Origin: Sinohyriopsis cumingii | Lineage: Eukaryota > Mollusca > Bivalvia > Unionida > Unionidae | Reading direction: 5' to 3' | Length of the DNA stretch: 64,000 nt | Assembly (NCBI GenBank): GCA_028554795.2 | Contig: CM068828.1 | Coordinates: forward strand, 8,937,314-9,001,313 | In this document: piece after piece, positions 10,800 to 23,454 of the stretch | Layout of the letters: each line of letters starts with the position of its first letter | How positions within the stretch are numbered: the stretch's first letter is position 1 | Translations under genes and position numbers: made by a program | The notes under the pieces: generated by a model | Told to the model about the DNA's origin: nothing | What the model saw: the letters and a program-made list of their open reading frames with translations, nothing else | Databases searched by the model: none

Positions 10800-13315
10800 T
10801 AAATGTCTCTATTCAAGGACCAGAAAATTGGATGACAATTTTTTAAAAACAATTAACAAGATCCCACTTCTGACATCAAATGTAAACATCGGCCAGTGTC
10901 TACTTTGAGCATAGTCAAATGACGGTTACACATTTGTGGGTTCCCTACTTCTGATCATAAGAGAAGAGACGACAGAACAGCACACTTTAAATAAATTTAT
11001 TAAGGCGATTAGCAGTTTCTAATACATATAGATTAAATTCTTTAAATCGATATATTTAAGCACAAACAAAAGTAACAGAATAATGTAAGCATAATTCAAA
11101 ATAACAGACTACAGCTATAAACAAATTTTTAAAAATATTTTATGATTTGTTAAGTAGACAGATTCAACGCTAAAATTTTAAGGCCGATATTAATGGCATT
11201 ATATTCTTCCGTGTCTTTGAATAGGTGTTATTTATCATGATTTGCGCCATAAATATGTGTGTGAGAGAGAGAGAGAGAGAGAAGCGCCGCAGGGACACTG
11301 GCGATGATTGTGAGAGATGGAGCAAACAGGAGATACACTGGAGGCTTATCATACGAAGGTTCACCGTATACTGTGACCGAAAACAGAATGTGCTAAAGGA
11401 CACACGGTACTAATTATACGGAAGAACTGTGAACCAGTCTAGAAATGGGTAACAAATAATAGAGTATTTACGGGTTTGGTGGTCCATAATTGGTTAATAA
11501 TGAAAATTAAAATTTTAGTAAAAATATCTTTTGAGAGCTTATCCTATATGCAATTTAAAAAAAATATAGACAAATTTCTACTGATGCAATTTTAGTATTT
11601 TTACAGGCTTGACTCAGGAGTACTCAATAATGAAAGTAGCACCTGATTCAGTTGGTGCAGATTCAATAACACGTGTTTCATGCACATGTATATAAACAAA
11701 ATCCCGCGGCTCATACGGTGTTCTCCACACATAAGCTTGCACCATGGTTAGATGTGCATGGAGAATTATAGGTCTCATCATCAGCACCCAGAAATTTTAA
11801 GTTATTGAATTTTGAATATGATAGTGTTTCCATATGTTTACTATTGGAGTTGAATTAGTACCGTGAGTCCTAAAGACGCATGATATTATACGACGATGGT
11901 AAAGTCGGATAACTATACCAGTGTACTTACAGTAATACAAAGTGCACTGATTACAAATCTTCTAAACTAAATGGTCGAATGTACTACCCAGAAGGTGCAC
12001 AGCCCTGACATAACTGTGGTCACACATAATATGCACACGCTATGAAAGTAGACTCTAACCCACCACGTACAATGTTTAAGTTATGAAAGTGTACGAACAA
12101 CCTCATTGAGGGTTCAGGGCATCAAACTCAACATTCTCGGGAGATAACTGTACCTATATGTTTAAAATAATATTTCCACAATATCATACCATCTCAGGAT
12201 TTTGGATCCTCAATACACGAATGTCTGGCTGATTATCAGTAGATGTAAATAAGATGGAACGCTCTGAAATCAGATTAAATCTTCCGCGCATAGGACTGCT
12301 GCACAAGGCTTTTATACTCGACATCCTAGCAACAGCGTGTAGCAACCAATCAGCATGCACACCCTAACGTAGCTAAAATGATTCAGTAAACGTCCTCATC
12401 AAAACAACTGGAGTTGATTGAGTATTGATTAACAACAATCGGCTGATTACTCATTTCACAAAATTTATCTTGAATGGACAAGACTGTTATAAAAAATTAC
12501 GAATACCGGGTAATTAAATTAGAATTTGCGAAGACTAAACAATACTCGTATGTTCAGGCCATGTTGTACACAAAAGAAGCCCCACCATACATTTATCAAT
12601 CCCCAAATATTGCGAAGAAATTTATTTTGTAACAATACTTACATGCATGTGATTTTTAGATTTGAAATTCAATTTAACTATTGGTTTCAAGAAAAATTGC
12701 TTTCCAAATTATGACTATTTATATAGATTATAGGCTAAAATCCGAAGATGGGAGAAACGTATTCTTTGATTTAGGAACTAAAAATTGAAATAATCAATAA
12801 GCAATCCTGGTTTTGTTTTACAAATATTTACTTGAGACTTATTTTTAAAGGTCTTCGTGGAGAAGGGATTTGCTCCTGTAGTCCACTTTTTATTACAAAA
12901 AGAATCGCTATCATCAGACAAGCCTGAGTCGGCTACCTGAGTGGTCCTTGGTCAAGGCACTTTACTCCAATTGACACAACACCAAACCAAACTGGATTGA
13001 TTTTTTTTAAACAATGAATAAGCAGTGACATTACTGTATTGCTATATATAGTATATTTCTATGATGGGCTTTAAAAAAAACACAAATAAATAAATAAACG
13101 TAGGTGGTCGTTTTTCTTTAAATCAAACAAAAAAAATATTCAGTATTTTTTTCTTCAAGATCCATTTACTTCATCTTGTTGGGACCATAGACGAGTCTCA
13201 CTTAAGTTGAGGTTAATACACATTATGTCCTTAAATCTCTAGGTGTTATTTAACATCACACCGTTTTTAACTGGTCTCAGTGGCCAACTTTAACTTCTTC
13301 TATTAGAGAGTCCAT
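10800..13315. other. Intergenic, no gene recognised
   Basis: AT-rich DNA with a short (GA)n run at about 11262-11283. At about 12925-12995 there is a fragment with the phrase ggtcaaggcactttactcc that resembles a degraded SINE/MITE piece. No coding signal was seen. Confidence 0.5.
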
Positions 13316-13442
13316 GTTGTTGTTATTGTAGGGCTTAACGCCATTTTTATTCCAGCACACGATAAGCTATATATGGCGGCCAGTATAACTGGTGGATGGA
13401 GAATCCGGGAAAAGCCCGGGAAAAATCACCGACCCACGGGAA
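13316..13442 (-). mobile_element. SINE family i fragment
   Basis: Minus-strand fragment with the core (ccgggcttttcccgg ... actggccgcca) and a short GTT/AAC tail. The tRNA head is missing; another SINE begins where it stops. Confidence 0.7.
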
Positions 13443-13640
13443 GAGAGTCGAGGTAGTTCAGCTGGTAGGGTGTGGGATTCGTAGCCAATGGGTCGCGGTT
13501 TCGAAACCAACACAAACCAACCTGAATCAGCTTCTTCGACATATTTTTGGTGGCAGATGCACTTAGTTCACATTTCCTCACTGTGATACAACCAATAACG
13601 TGTTAAAATGCCATTAAAACAAACAAGACAAAACAAACGT
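13443..13640 (+). mobile_element. tRNA-derived SINE (family ii)
   Basis: It begins with a tRNA-like head: an A-box-like tagttcagctggtaggg and, about 33 bases later, a B-box-like ggtttcgaaacc. A unique body follows and then an AAAC-rich tail (aaaacaaacaagacaaaac). It is too divergent for a functional tRNA gene. Confidence 0.65.
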
Positions 13641-14900
13641 TTTCCATTACTTTTGTCTCACGGTATAAATGCTGTGCCAGTGAGGGATCTCACGTTTCCC
13701 ACTAGATTTGCCAGAGTGCTAGCAATGAATCGCAGCATATGGAAAATGCATTTTGCCAGTAATGTATGATTTCTGCACACATATTGCAAAGGCCAGGTTT
13801 CCTACAGCTTGTAGAACAGTTTCTTGGTGCAGGCCGATAATCAATTTGTGTTGAGAAGGAAATAACAAAACTGAAAACGTCTCATTAATCAGTACCCCCA
13901 TCCATTTATGACAGCTACTTCATTTATATCAACTTACTTACCACAATTTGAATTTAAACAAATCCCAATGGTTTCAACTTATCCTTATGTTAATTATCAC
14001 ACGAACCATATTTTGCAGTTGCTGAAGACTGAATAACAACCGCACGATTTTAAATTTTTGAAACTATAGACATGTGCAATACAACATCAAAACTTCAACG
14101 GAAAGGTCGGACATTTATGTTTAATGAATTCACTGTTTTAATTTATATTAAATAAAATCATTCAAACACTTTACATTCGTACAGAATATGTTTCGCCTTT
14201 CCTTAGCATTGCAAATGGCATACATACAATTTGATATTTAAAAGAGTTTATGGGAATTAGCCATGCAGTCTGAAATTAGTTAGTTGTATTCAACACATGA
14301 GCACCCTCTCCTTCTTCCTAAAGCTAAGATGACGTTAGAAGAAAAGAAAGTCCGGTATGGTTACCATCAAAATGGTTTACATAGCTACAATGTTCAGACG
14401 AAATTCAAACGAAACTTGTTTATGTCAAGGTTATCAGTTTTTAAATTTTGCCTTCTTTTTTTTAGACTTATTTTTAACAGCAAACCAGTCTGACTAACAA
14501 AACAATCACAATTATTCCTTCTCTACCTTTTACCTTCTACTATACTACTACTACTACTATTACTGCTACTACCTCACTGAGTAGATTATATCGGATGCTG
14601 ACATTTAAGAGGAGAAAGGAAAAGAGGGACAAGGAGAGGGGTTAGCATCATCTAACACGAAACTTGTCAAAAGATTGATGGTAGAGCAGAAGTGAAAATA
14701 TTTTCTTTTTTCTGTCGTTGATTGTGTGACACTGTATAATCCACTGAGATAGTGGACAATATTTTCATTTGCAATTTATAAATAGTGGCATTAAGGAATA
14801 ATGATTAAGCACGACCATAGTTGATTCAAGACCAAATAGCATAAATGAATCAATTAAACTTTGGTATAAACCAGAGTGGTCCAATTACAGGCTTGCGGAT
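13641..14900. other. Intergenic, no gene recognised
   Basis: Simple repeats (tac/act)n at about 14540-14575; otherwise no structure noticed. Confidence 0.45.
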
Positions 14901-15097
14901 CAGGGACGTCATGGGGTGGGAGGGGCAGTTGCCCCTCCGAATTTGCATGTGCTGTAAAATGTAAAATTGCTGTTGCCTATATACGAAAATTAACAAGCCC
15001 GTCAAGTTTTGCCCCCCCCCAATAAAGTTTTGCACCCCCCCCCATCAAGTTTCCCCCCACCCCCGAAAAAAGTTGAAATGACGTCCCTGTTGCGGGT
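14893..15097. mobile_element. hAT-like MITE
   Basis: The 189 bp element 14901-15089 has terminal inverted repeats cagggacgtcat ... atgacgtccctg. It is flanked by 8 bp duplications differing at one base (ttgcggat at 14893-14900, ttgcgggt at 15090-15097). An 8 bp duplication and CAGGG ends fit the hAT superfamily. It has no coding capacity; the interior is C-rich. Confidence 0.75.
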
Positions 15098-15190
15098 CTC
15101 TTTTTGTGGCCCGCGCTCATTCAGAAAGTCAGTTCTATAATTACAGTATAATTAATGTACTATGTATCATGCATGGCCCACGAACTTGAC

Positions 15191-15355
15191 ATGTTTTATC
15201 CAGGCGGCTCACGGTGTTGAATATGTTAGAAAACCATGCGGGGAAAGGAAAGCAAAAAAGGAAAATTTCCCGTGGGTTATCCCTTTCGATATCAAAGAAG
15301 ATGACGATTATCGTCTGTCGTTTGCATATGACAGGACTGACATTATTCTGAAATA
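15191..15355 (+). CDS. Exon-like open segment (possible terminal exon, host candidate)
   Basis: After a possible acceptor (gttttatccag, ending at 15203) an open frame runs to a stop at 15353-15355. The predicted residues are charged and protein-like (KPCGERKAKKENFPW, then FDIKEDDDYRLSF) and unlike the surrounding AT-rich frames. No family was recognised and no partner exons were found, so it could equally be a gene fragment carried by a repeat. Confidence 0.25.
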
Positions 15356-15994
15356 GATAAACTTTATTGCTGGCTTTTTAAAAAGCAACGTTCTTCTCAA
15401 ATTATAACTGGAAGATTAATTTGCTCTTTTCTTGTTTTGAAATTAGGCTCATTGAATACCAAGTTCCAATCTCATCTCCCAAATTAAATTGTCATCTGCA
15501 ACCCTTAAACTTTAAAATAAAAATGGTACTTACGTCTGTTAAAATAATAATAATAACAAAAATAACAACACTGCTGCTCCTGCTGGCAATGCCGTTGCTG
15601 CCCTAAGAGGAAGATTTACAGCACATGGTTAGCACGGTCTGTCAGAATCATTACTATTGTACCATAATCCATAACTGACATTTTGGCCTTGGTAATAAAT
15701 ACTCTCGGTTCCCGTAGTCGATAAAACTAATTTCATAACCGAACCACGGTTTTATGCTCTAACTTAGAAACTGGCTGTACAACTGAATATATTGATTATT
15801 CATATGTAAGGAACTTTTATTTCAGGATTTCTTTCAGCATCAAGGGCTATGGACTTTTGTAGCTTGAATAATGGGGAGGAAAAAAAAATACCAATATGAA
15901 GTTTTTGGGACGGGGATGAGATAGAACAGCAGTATCGAGCCTACGAATCTGAGTCTGTAAGACAGGCACATTTTATACAGACTTTTTTTTGTAA

Positions 15995-16589
15995 GGGGCT
16001 GTCCATTTAGTACGTACGCATGATTTTTTTTGATTTTTTAAATTTTTTTTTTAACCCAAATGCATACGCTTGCGTATGGGGGGTGGATGGGGTGGGTCTA
16101 CTGATATGTACGTACGCATAGGAAACGGGGGTGTGGTGAAACCTCGATAATAGTTTGTCTAATACGTAACCTGTTCGACTGGGTTCAGTCCACAGGGACT
16201 CGTATCGTTGCTTACAATTTACTTGTCATACATGTGCTATGTGGTTGTTATATAGTACATGTCTGACAGGTCAACTGTAAGCAACGACACGAGCCCCTGT
16301 GGCGGACACTAGACAAACTTTATAAAGTTACGAAGTTTATTTCTGTGACGCAGCCAGATATTCAACGTCGGTGGACTACCTGTTTTATTAAGCACGTTAA
16401 TATTATTAATCCTTGATCGTTTCTGCGTGGCTTATATATAGGCCGTCCTATAGAATTTGGGGTGGGGTGCGTCAAGCGGACGTACGCAGGTGGTGCGTGT
16501 GTAAAAAAGTAGGCATGCGTACGGGGGTGGGGGGTGGGTGGGTGTCAAGCTTTGCCAGATTTTTGCGTACGTACTAAAAGGATGGCCCC
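15995..16589. mobile_element. Harbinger-like MITE, 595 bp
   Basis: Inverted ends ggggctgtcc...tagtacgtacgca and tgcgtacgtacta...ggatggcccc are flanked by the 3 bp duplication TAA (15992-15994 and 16590-16592). Short TIRs with TAA duplication fit PIF/Harbinger derivatives. The interior is G/T-rich with repeated gtacgcatacg-type words, and holds a nested foldback element at 16190-16302. Confidence 0.7.
16190..16302. mobile_element. Foldback (palindromic) element, copy 1, nested
   Basis: Arms of about 50 bp begin ccacagggactcgtatcgtt and end aacgacacgagcccctgtgg; the whole 113 bp unit would form one long hairpin. A closely related copy is at 39656-39770. This copy lies inside the Harbinger-like MITE, so it inserted there. 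Confidence 0.8.
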
Positions 16590-16820
16590 TAAGACAAAAC
16601 TGCAACGAGTTGTCGTTTAGGCCCGGTTGAAGAAGAAGAAGAAAAGAAGAAGAATATAGTAATGACGACGGTAATGATGGTAAAGGCAACAACAACAATG
16701 AAAATGATGCTGAAAAGGATGAAGATATTGATAACATATAGCAAATAATGTGGTAACTCTATAACCAACGACTCAGTTCCCTAATCCCTGAATCGTGTAA
16801 ATGCTTACTGTGACAGTAAG

Positions 16821-17068
16821 GGGCCCCGAGTAGCCGATTTGTTTAACGCGGTCGCGTTTACAGATGACACACACAACTCTCAACTTTGTCCACGTGAGTT
16901 CAAGTCTCGTCTCGACCAACGCGCGCGCGCGCGTGTGTGTGTGTGAAAAAGCTTATCAACACCTACCTGTGGGTGGATGTTGATTCCAGTGCGTTTCCTC
17001 CATAAAATATATACTGGCCACCATGTAGTGTGCTGAAAAATGGCGTTAAACCCCACAAAACCAAACAA
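16821..17068 (+). mobile_element. SINE family i, divergent copy with tRNA head
   Basis: The head ccgagtagccgatttgttta resembles the A-box side of a Ser/Leu-type tRNA. A B-box-like gagttcaagtct, an interrupting (CG)n(TG)n run, and the family core (actggccaccatg ... gctgaaaaatggcgttaaac) follow. It is older than the 19202-19452 copy. Confidence 0.7.
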
Positions 17069-19188
17069 GTGACAGCAAAGTGGTTATTGACGGCTATACG
17101 TACAAAATTACACGCGTACACTGGCAACAGAAAACATGCACAACATGTGAATGATATATAAGTAGAGTGTACAAAAAAGTTGTAAATATAATCTTAAATT
17201 ACTCTTTTATTTAAATTTTATCTCTTAAAAAACATTATTGAAAATTTGCCTAGTTTGCAAGTTTTTGTTTTACCCTTCAAGTCGGTCATTTGACGTATTT
17301 AAGTACATAATTTGAACAAGAGAGATGCACTATGGAAAGTGAGAAACTTCTGCAGAAGAACTGTCTTAACAATCAGGAACCGCACGTTACCAATAGTGTC
17401 TTCGTAATGTTCTCAGTTTTAAAAAATGTCAATAGTCCACCCACATCAATCAATACATAGTCTTAGTATGCATAACCAGTCTGATTCAAGTCGAGATCTG
17501 CTTGTAACATGTAGACTTGAAAGACACATATAACGACTCAGGTTCTGCCGATATTTCCTCGCAAGACAGGTTGTATAGATAATTTAACATACAAAACGTG
17601 ATTTTGAGCTGTAGTATTGACGGGTAAGTAACTCTTGGTATTTCAGCTTGATTAGCAGACAAGTTATCCATCTTCGTACGAAATATGATGCAAATTCAAA
17701 ATTGGGATCCATTATTATTATTATTATTATAAATTCAAAGAACACACCCACACTATTTGGATAATTTTTTTATATATTCTATTAAAAATATCATTTGATT
17801 AAATCTAATTTAATTTTATACAAAAAAGAAACATACAGTTCATAAACGAATTAATATTTCACTCTGATGTCTATACAACGCGAAGACCAATCTACGACTG
17901 ATCGACAATCAAAAGCATTGAGGCAGGATACTTGACAGAGGGATTAATCCAACCAAAACAGCATCTGGTCACGAGAATAAAAACAACTGTTCCACATAGA
18001 AATACAATCGTTGTCACAAGAATCATGTAAGGCAATAGATACTTGCATGACTTTACTACAAGTCCCTTAAGCTTACAAGCGATAATCCATCATGTTTGCA
18101 TACTTAGTATAATTATGTGGCGTTCTACGAACGCTCTGTTATGAGTTGGGGTGGGGGTGTGTTCCCAATATTTATTTGAATTACTATGGAATTCCCACTG
18201 TGGCTCGTTTTTGTAGGAAGTGAAATCAGTGATAGAGAGAGAGAGATACTGCTCCGAGCCCCCAGTCAGCAATACCGACAATTAAATTATTAAGAACACA
18301 AAGGTGAAATTCAAAAGAATAACAATTTAATACAATTTAAACGATATTAATTTCTCAACCAATCTTCTTCCTCTCGACCATGTAACAACCTATTTCATCA
18401 CGTGATTATAGTGTGAGATGGCTTTCCCCTGTACTTGGTTTCCTCTCATCTGTGCTCTACTCTGCTAATTCCTTTCCTCCTTCCGGCGTTCTTCGTACTC
18501 AGATTCTTCCTGTACTCTGCTTGTCTCCTTTTCTCGTCCCCCTTCTCTCTATCTTTCTCTAGCAACTAGGCTTGTTCTCTGCCTACTGCCTTGTTCTATC
18601 ATGTCTCTCTGAGACTCGGGACTTGACTACCCGGTAGTTCTGTCCCCAAAAGCTTCCTGTGAAAAACACAAGGACGTTATCATGTTTCGTTAGCCATCTC
18701 GCTCACACTAAATCAACAATCAATCATCAGATAGAGGCTATCTACATCTTTGGTCACGCATTCGTGCACATAGAAAACCACACACGTTCTTATAAAAAAA
18801 CAACGTTGCAATAAAGAGCGGTATCCTACTTATCATACAGACATCACTAAATTGCGTCACATCAATATATTCTTAATCTCATTATTCTGAACAATATCAC
18901 AACAGTCAGACGCATTTCTGTACATTACACTCCCACAAGTGTACACAAATATTCAAATATCCATATTATTTAAATTTACACACTGCAACCATTTCCAAAG
19001 TTACAATTTAATTCAACAATTGCAAAATCTAGAATATCACATAAATAAATACACTAGTTTACCCCGAAGTAACCAGATAGCGAATTACAATATTAATTCT
19101 GACTACGAGCTAGCAATCTACATAATCATAGCTCATTTCTTAAGTACGCATGTAAATTAAACAATACAAAGGTAATTCTACGTACTAA
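17069..19188. other. Intergenic, no gene recognised
   Basis: Contains (ATT)n at about 17712-17730, a pyrimidine-rich stretch at 18420-18620, and otherwise AT-rich sequence with stops in all frames. Confidence 0.45.
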
Positions 19189-19465
19189 CAATTCTAGTAA
19201 GTTGTTGTTGTTGTTATAGGGTTTAACGCCATTTTTCAGCACAAGATAGGCTATACATGGCGGCCAGTATTAATGGTGGAGGAAGAACCCGGGAAAACCC
19301 CGGAAAGAACCACCGACCCACGAGAAGCTACCGGCAAGCTTTCTCACATATCCACATTGGCCAAGCCCGAGACTCGAACCCACGCAGACAGAGGTGAGAT
19401 GGCAGTGATCCGTGACGGAGAGCGCTTTAGACCACTCGGCCACTCGGGGCCCCAATTCTAGTAAG
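19189..19465 (-). mobile_element. Full-length SINE family i with 13 bp target duplication
   Basis: This is the most complete copy. On the minus strand it starts at 19452 with a tRNA Ser/Leu-like head: ccgagtggccgagtggtcta (A box) and gggttcgagtctcggg (B box). The conserved core follows, and it ends in (AAC)n at 19202. The perfect duplication caattctagtaag is at 19189-19201 and 19453-19465. Internal RNA polymerase III promoter boxes are therefore intact in sequence. Confidence 0.92.
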
Positions 19466-20560
19466 TAAATATACATACTGCACATAATTATAATACCAGT
19501 GCCGTAACATTCTGCAACAATCGAGCAAATAACTCACTGACCTTTACGAAGCTTTCTGTCCTTGAATGTACCAAGGTTTCTTTTCCCGCCAATTCACGAG
19601 TGGCTTCCTCGGAGTTATTGCTACAACTTCTCAGCACGATGCTTCACAATGACTAATTCGTTCCCAGCCCAAATGACTGTTAAATTCTGGTTCGAATTGA
19701 TGGCCCCATCCTTCCTCAGTTCCGATTGGATATCAATTCTACCCCAGTCGGTTCAGATTAACAGACGAGCCTCAGGCCATCTGTCAAAGCGGGGAGATTT
19801 ACAACAGCATCGAGGGTCCTTTGTTCTAGAACAAGGTTTCCAACGTCTACATGTTAGTTTTGACACCTAACGAAGTGGGCTCTTGGACAAACACGAATCG
19901 CTACGATAGACGCAGGGTCTACATACACATGGCGCTAACTCTTTCCTTTGTTCCTGACTTACGTAATCGCGGGCAGGCAAACGTGACAAATTCACAATAT
20001 TTATATGCGAAATTGTTTTCCTGCTTCTTCAACGTAGGTTTTGGCAAGGATTCAACCCCTACGATTTGGCCTTTTTGATTCTGTAAGGCTAACCCATCCT
20101 CTATGATTTCACTTTTTCTTGATCTTGTAAGGCTAATTCATCTTCTATGATTTGACGTTTTTGATTCTGTAAGGCTAATTCAATCCTGCGACGATTCCTG
20201 GTCGTTCTGACATATTGACATGCGAGTGAAGACAAATAACAGTCATGGCTACTTAAATACATGTGTGTAATGATTTTTTCCTTTGAAACTCAACAGAGTG
20301 ATTCTTAGTATTAGGCCACTGGTTTGGCTGTCTTCTTGGGAAAAGCATCAAAAGCAAGATCTCATGACTGGAGTAGCATCATAAGAGTAGTTTGAAATTT
20401 AACGACATACCGATCCCTCAACCCATTCTACATCTGCCGCGACTTTTGCCTCCTGAGGCCTTTTGCACACTCGTAATTGTAACTTGCATGAGGCCAAAAG
20501 TGAATGCTCACGAAGTGCCCCAGGTATATTATTAGAGCCGATGTAAGTTCACTGGCAGAT
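19466..20560. other. Unassigned, with a repeated coiled-coil-like segment near 20040-20200
   Basis: Three imperfect copies of a phrase like gattctgtaaggctaattcat occur at 20040-20200. Read on the minus strand they give a repeated ELALQ(N/D)Q coil, so this may be the tail of a decayed gene of the adjacent old Polinton. Nothing else was recognised. Confidence 0.35.
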
Positions 20561-20569
20561 TTATTCGAC

Positions 20570-21670
20570 TTTTACTAATCAGTAATCTGTTTTTTGTTCG
20601 CAACTACCCTGGGCATGTGCGCGGAAACGTCGAAGAGTTTCATTTTCGAACAACACGATCTCGAATTCCACCATGCTAATTGTTTCATCTCCGATGGACA
20701 CCGAAAATAGTTTACTGATTGTTTGTGCGGCCGCGAGAATTTCCGAATATACGTCTGAAACCACTGTTCTCGTTTTTGTCCAATAATTGTTACACGGACA
20801 TGCGCGTCCTTGTTGAATAACAATTGAGATCTTTATTTAGCTGAAAAATGTTGGTTTAACATAATTGACGGGGAATGCGTTCGGGGTGGATTTGTCGGTG
20901 AATTCCACTTTTTCTTTGTAGAAACATTCGCAACGTGTTTTTACGCCTGATGTTGTACTCTGCTATCTAGTGTTTTCGCATACAAATCCGATGATTCCGA
21001 GATGACCTCAACTTGTTATTGGTAAACAAGGGTAGTCCCAATAGTCGATTTCTATTAGGACCTCGTATAGATATTACCTTCAGTGCATACGAAGGTTGGT
21101 TAATATTGTCTGGGGTGATATCGTGACGTACTGTCGGGTCCTGCTTGCTTAATTCATTTGTCCTCGGGCGTCTCATTAATATCTTCAGACCAACAGACAA
21201 CCGGTCTTAGCAATGACTGTGCAATATCAACCTCGTAATGTGGAGATTCTATCAAGATGGCAGAGCTGAGTGTAGGCTCATGATCGCGTACGTAGAATTT
21301 AGAATCGCACATGGTTACCAATGAAATCCCATGTTGGATTTCATCGCCGAGTGAGCCAATCTCGTACGCGTCTGAGGGAAATCTAATAATATTCCAGGTA
21401 CTTCCGGCGAAAACACAAACGAATTTTTAGCGTTGAAGTCCCTAAACAGCCGTGATCCGAATATTAACCCAACTGAGATAAACTCGCAAGGACGCGTAAA
21501 AAGTCAAGTAGAACTCTGACATCGTAGACAAAATTGTGATCATCGAGGTACCGCTTGAAGTTGTATTTGGAACGTATGGGCACCGTTGGATCTTCCTTGA
21601 GAGGGCCAGCTTCTTCCGGTGGAGAATAATATTCTTCTGAGACTTGTCGTTGGTGTCCTCGGGAGGCACA
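20570..21670 (-). pseudogene. Decayed Polinton penton/minor-capsid-like region
   Basis: On the minus strand, around 21330-21410, the phrase FPSDAYEIGSL resembles the PEGSYEIGD block of the common Polinton minor-capsid (penton) family. The frame 20967-21200 has ELSKQDPTVRHDITPDNI, like the S-x-P-V-x-I-x-x-x-x-V-I-R region of the same family. Frames are broken repeatedly. The assignment rests on short motifs and on the neighbouring ATPase, integrase and PolB remnants. Confidence 0.4.
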
Positions 21671-21806
21671 CCCTCCTTTCGAGGGAGTACTCTCTCAGAA
21701 ACGGAACACCCTGCTACTTTAAAAAAAAAAATTCAGTAGGTACGACATTCGCGGAAAACATTAGGGGATTGTTAAAAAACCTCTGCCGTGCAGGTTCGAT
21801 AAAGTT

Positions 21807-22085
21807 TTAAATTGGTGTTGGCAACGTTGATTGATATTCAACATCATCTTGCATTTCTTCTAAGCCTTTTCGAATTTTAAGCAACTGTGTTGACACACGC
21901 TTGATCGTCACAGCGGAGTCTCTCGCGTCTTTCTTAATATCTTTGATGCATTTGGCTGTCTTAACAATTCGGGTCAGGTTTTTTTCTTTTCCCGTCAACG
22001 CTGCCACGTTTACCGCGGATGTAGAGGTCACGTTTGCAATCTCTTTTGTTGGTTTGATCAACGGTGCAAAAGTTTGTTTGAGCAC
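21807..22085 (-). pseudogene. Unidentified Polinton-associated coding remnant
   Basis: A 92-codon open frame with a Lys/Thr/Ala-rich helical composition (IVKTAKCIKDIKKDARD). No family was recognised. It lies between the penton-like and ATPase remnants of the decayed Polinton on the same strand, so it is probably part of that element. Confidence 0.35.
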
Positions 22086-22339
22086 CGCTGTGAAGTCTTC
22101 CTATACGGATTGTCGCGACTGTAACACATCTTTGACGCGTTTGCCAACATTTGCATAATTGTGGAGAAATTCCAGGTGTTAAGAAGGCAGCTTGCGGATT
22201 CGGTCAGCCACCTATGGTCTGGCATCGCTGAAGAATTTCGTCGTTGTATATGTTTATCGTGGTCGTTAAATTGCTTTGTTTAAACCGGGTCCATGTTTTC
22301 CCAGGTAGTAAGGCCGCTGCACTATCCTCCAGTCAGGTC

Positions 22340-22850
22340 AATCGTGAGGAAACTGTATGGATCTGGGCTGACCTTTGCAAACATATTGCGACACCCTTCC
22401 CACGAAACGATGCTGGCGCACCGAGTCTAATGAATCTTCACAAGGCAGTGCGTGTCAAACCCACACAATATCATCGACATAACGCAGTTGTTCCGGATCA
22501 CTTTCCCGAGGTTGTCTTGTCGGTCAGGCATCATCGTACAGAATATGAGTATTTTCTCCAGCTCAAGGTCGTCAGGGGCAGCAGCTTCATGAATTGTAGA
22601 CAAGGACCCAATGGTGGGCGACGAAGACGTCTTCGATTACGGAAGCTCTTCCGTTAAATTCCTGAGTACACAATGACACGTCTGATCGTGCAATAGCGCA
22701 ATCACATACAACTGATCGCACGTTAGCCATCGTATGATCACATTTAGCAACAATTTGGGTTTTCCACATCTGGCAAGGCCAATGAACATCTCAGGTACTG
22801 ATTTGGGACATGGAATCATGTTTCGGCGGTCGAGGATACAGCGACGCATA
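22340..22850 (-). pseudogene. Decayed Polinton packaging ATPase (FtsK/HerA, A32-like)
   Basis: Translating the minus strand with frame changes gives a degraded Walker A region (GLARCGKPKLLLN), followed by YDQLYVYA-like and Walker B-like segments, and ends near DPYSFL, the order typical of Polinton ATPases. The glycine-rich loop has lost its GxGKT pattern, so it cannot be active. In intact elements the protein packages DNA into capsids. Confidence 0.5.
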
Positions 22851-23124
22851 GAAGTCGATGACAGTGAAATATTTTATATTTTCTAATGTCATGTTAAATG
22901 TAATTTATTTTATAATTCAATCTTGCCTTGATATACTGCTCAATGCCAGACAAAACACGCACCGCTATTCTAACTATGGTGCAGACGGGTAATAACCGAA
23001 CCGAACTCGCTTGAACTTACGTCCGATGTGGAGCAAGGAAATATTTATTTATGAAACGTCGCTGGCAGTAATATAGTTACTCCGCTAGCAAATCTACCAG
23101 AGTTATCATGGAGTAAATATCCAG

Positions 23125-23442
23125 GTGAAAAGCATATACAATCAATGCGGGTCTGGAACACTGCTAGGCATTCGACTGCATGATAACAGACTCAAGCATG
23201 GAGAAGAACCTGTAAACAACGTTGATGCTAAATGCTACCGAAAGGATCTCTCATATAATTTATTGCGTGATATTCGTGCGTGTCAAAGAGCTGGTGTGGA
23301 TCTCATAAATGATTTAAGTAAAAGTGTGGGACCAGTTATTGGAAAAATAATCGCCAGATGGATTGTCAAAGGAGGTATGAAGGCCAAAAATGTACACAGT
23401 GGTCAATATACACTCATTGGAGGTAAAACCGCAATATTATAA
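23125..23442 (+). pseudogene. Phospholipase A2-like (parvovirus VP1u-type) domain, Polinton-associated
   Basis: The 105-codon frame has the order CGSGTLL (YxGxG-like calcium loop), then PVNNVDAKCYRKDLSY, which corresponds to the PxNxVDxxxxxHDxxY catalytic block of viral PLA2-like domains. The histidine of the HD pair is K here, so activity is unlikely. Such domains occur in several Polinton-like elements and in parvoviruses. It precedes the integrase remnant on the same strand. It is described here only as a broken genomic copy. Confidence 0.55.
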
Positions 23443-23454
23443 TCATGCATGAGA

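Noticed and set aside
13443..13520. Functional tRNA gene
   Set aside because: A and B boxes are present, but arms do not pair properly and a SINE body and A-rich tail follow. The same applies to the heads at 19452 and 63150.
16432..16737. 101-codon Leu/Ser-rich minus-strand ORF
   Set aside because: It reads through the complement of a GAA-rich microsatellite and the end of a MITE.
19270..19485. Short ORFs over the SINE on both strands
   Set aside because: They are chance frames in the SINE core and recur with every copy.
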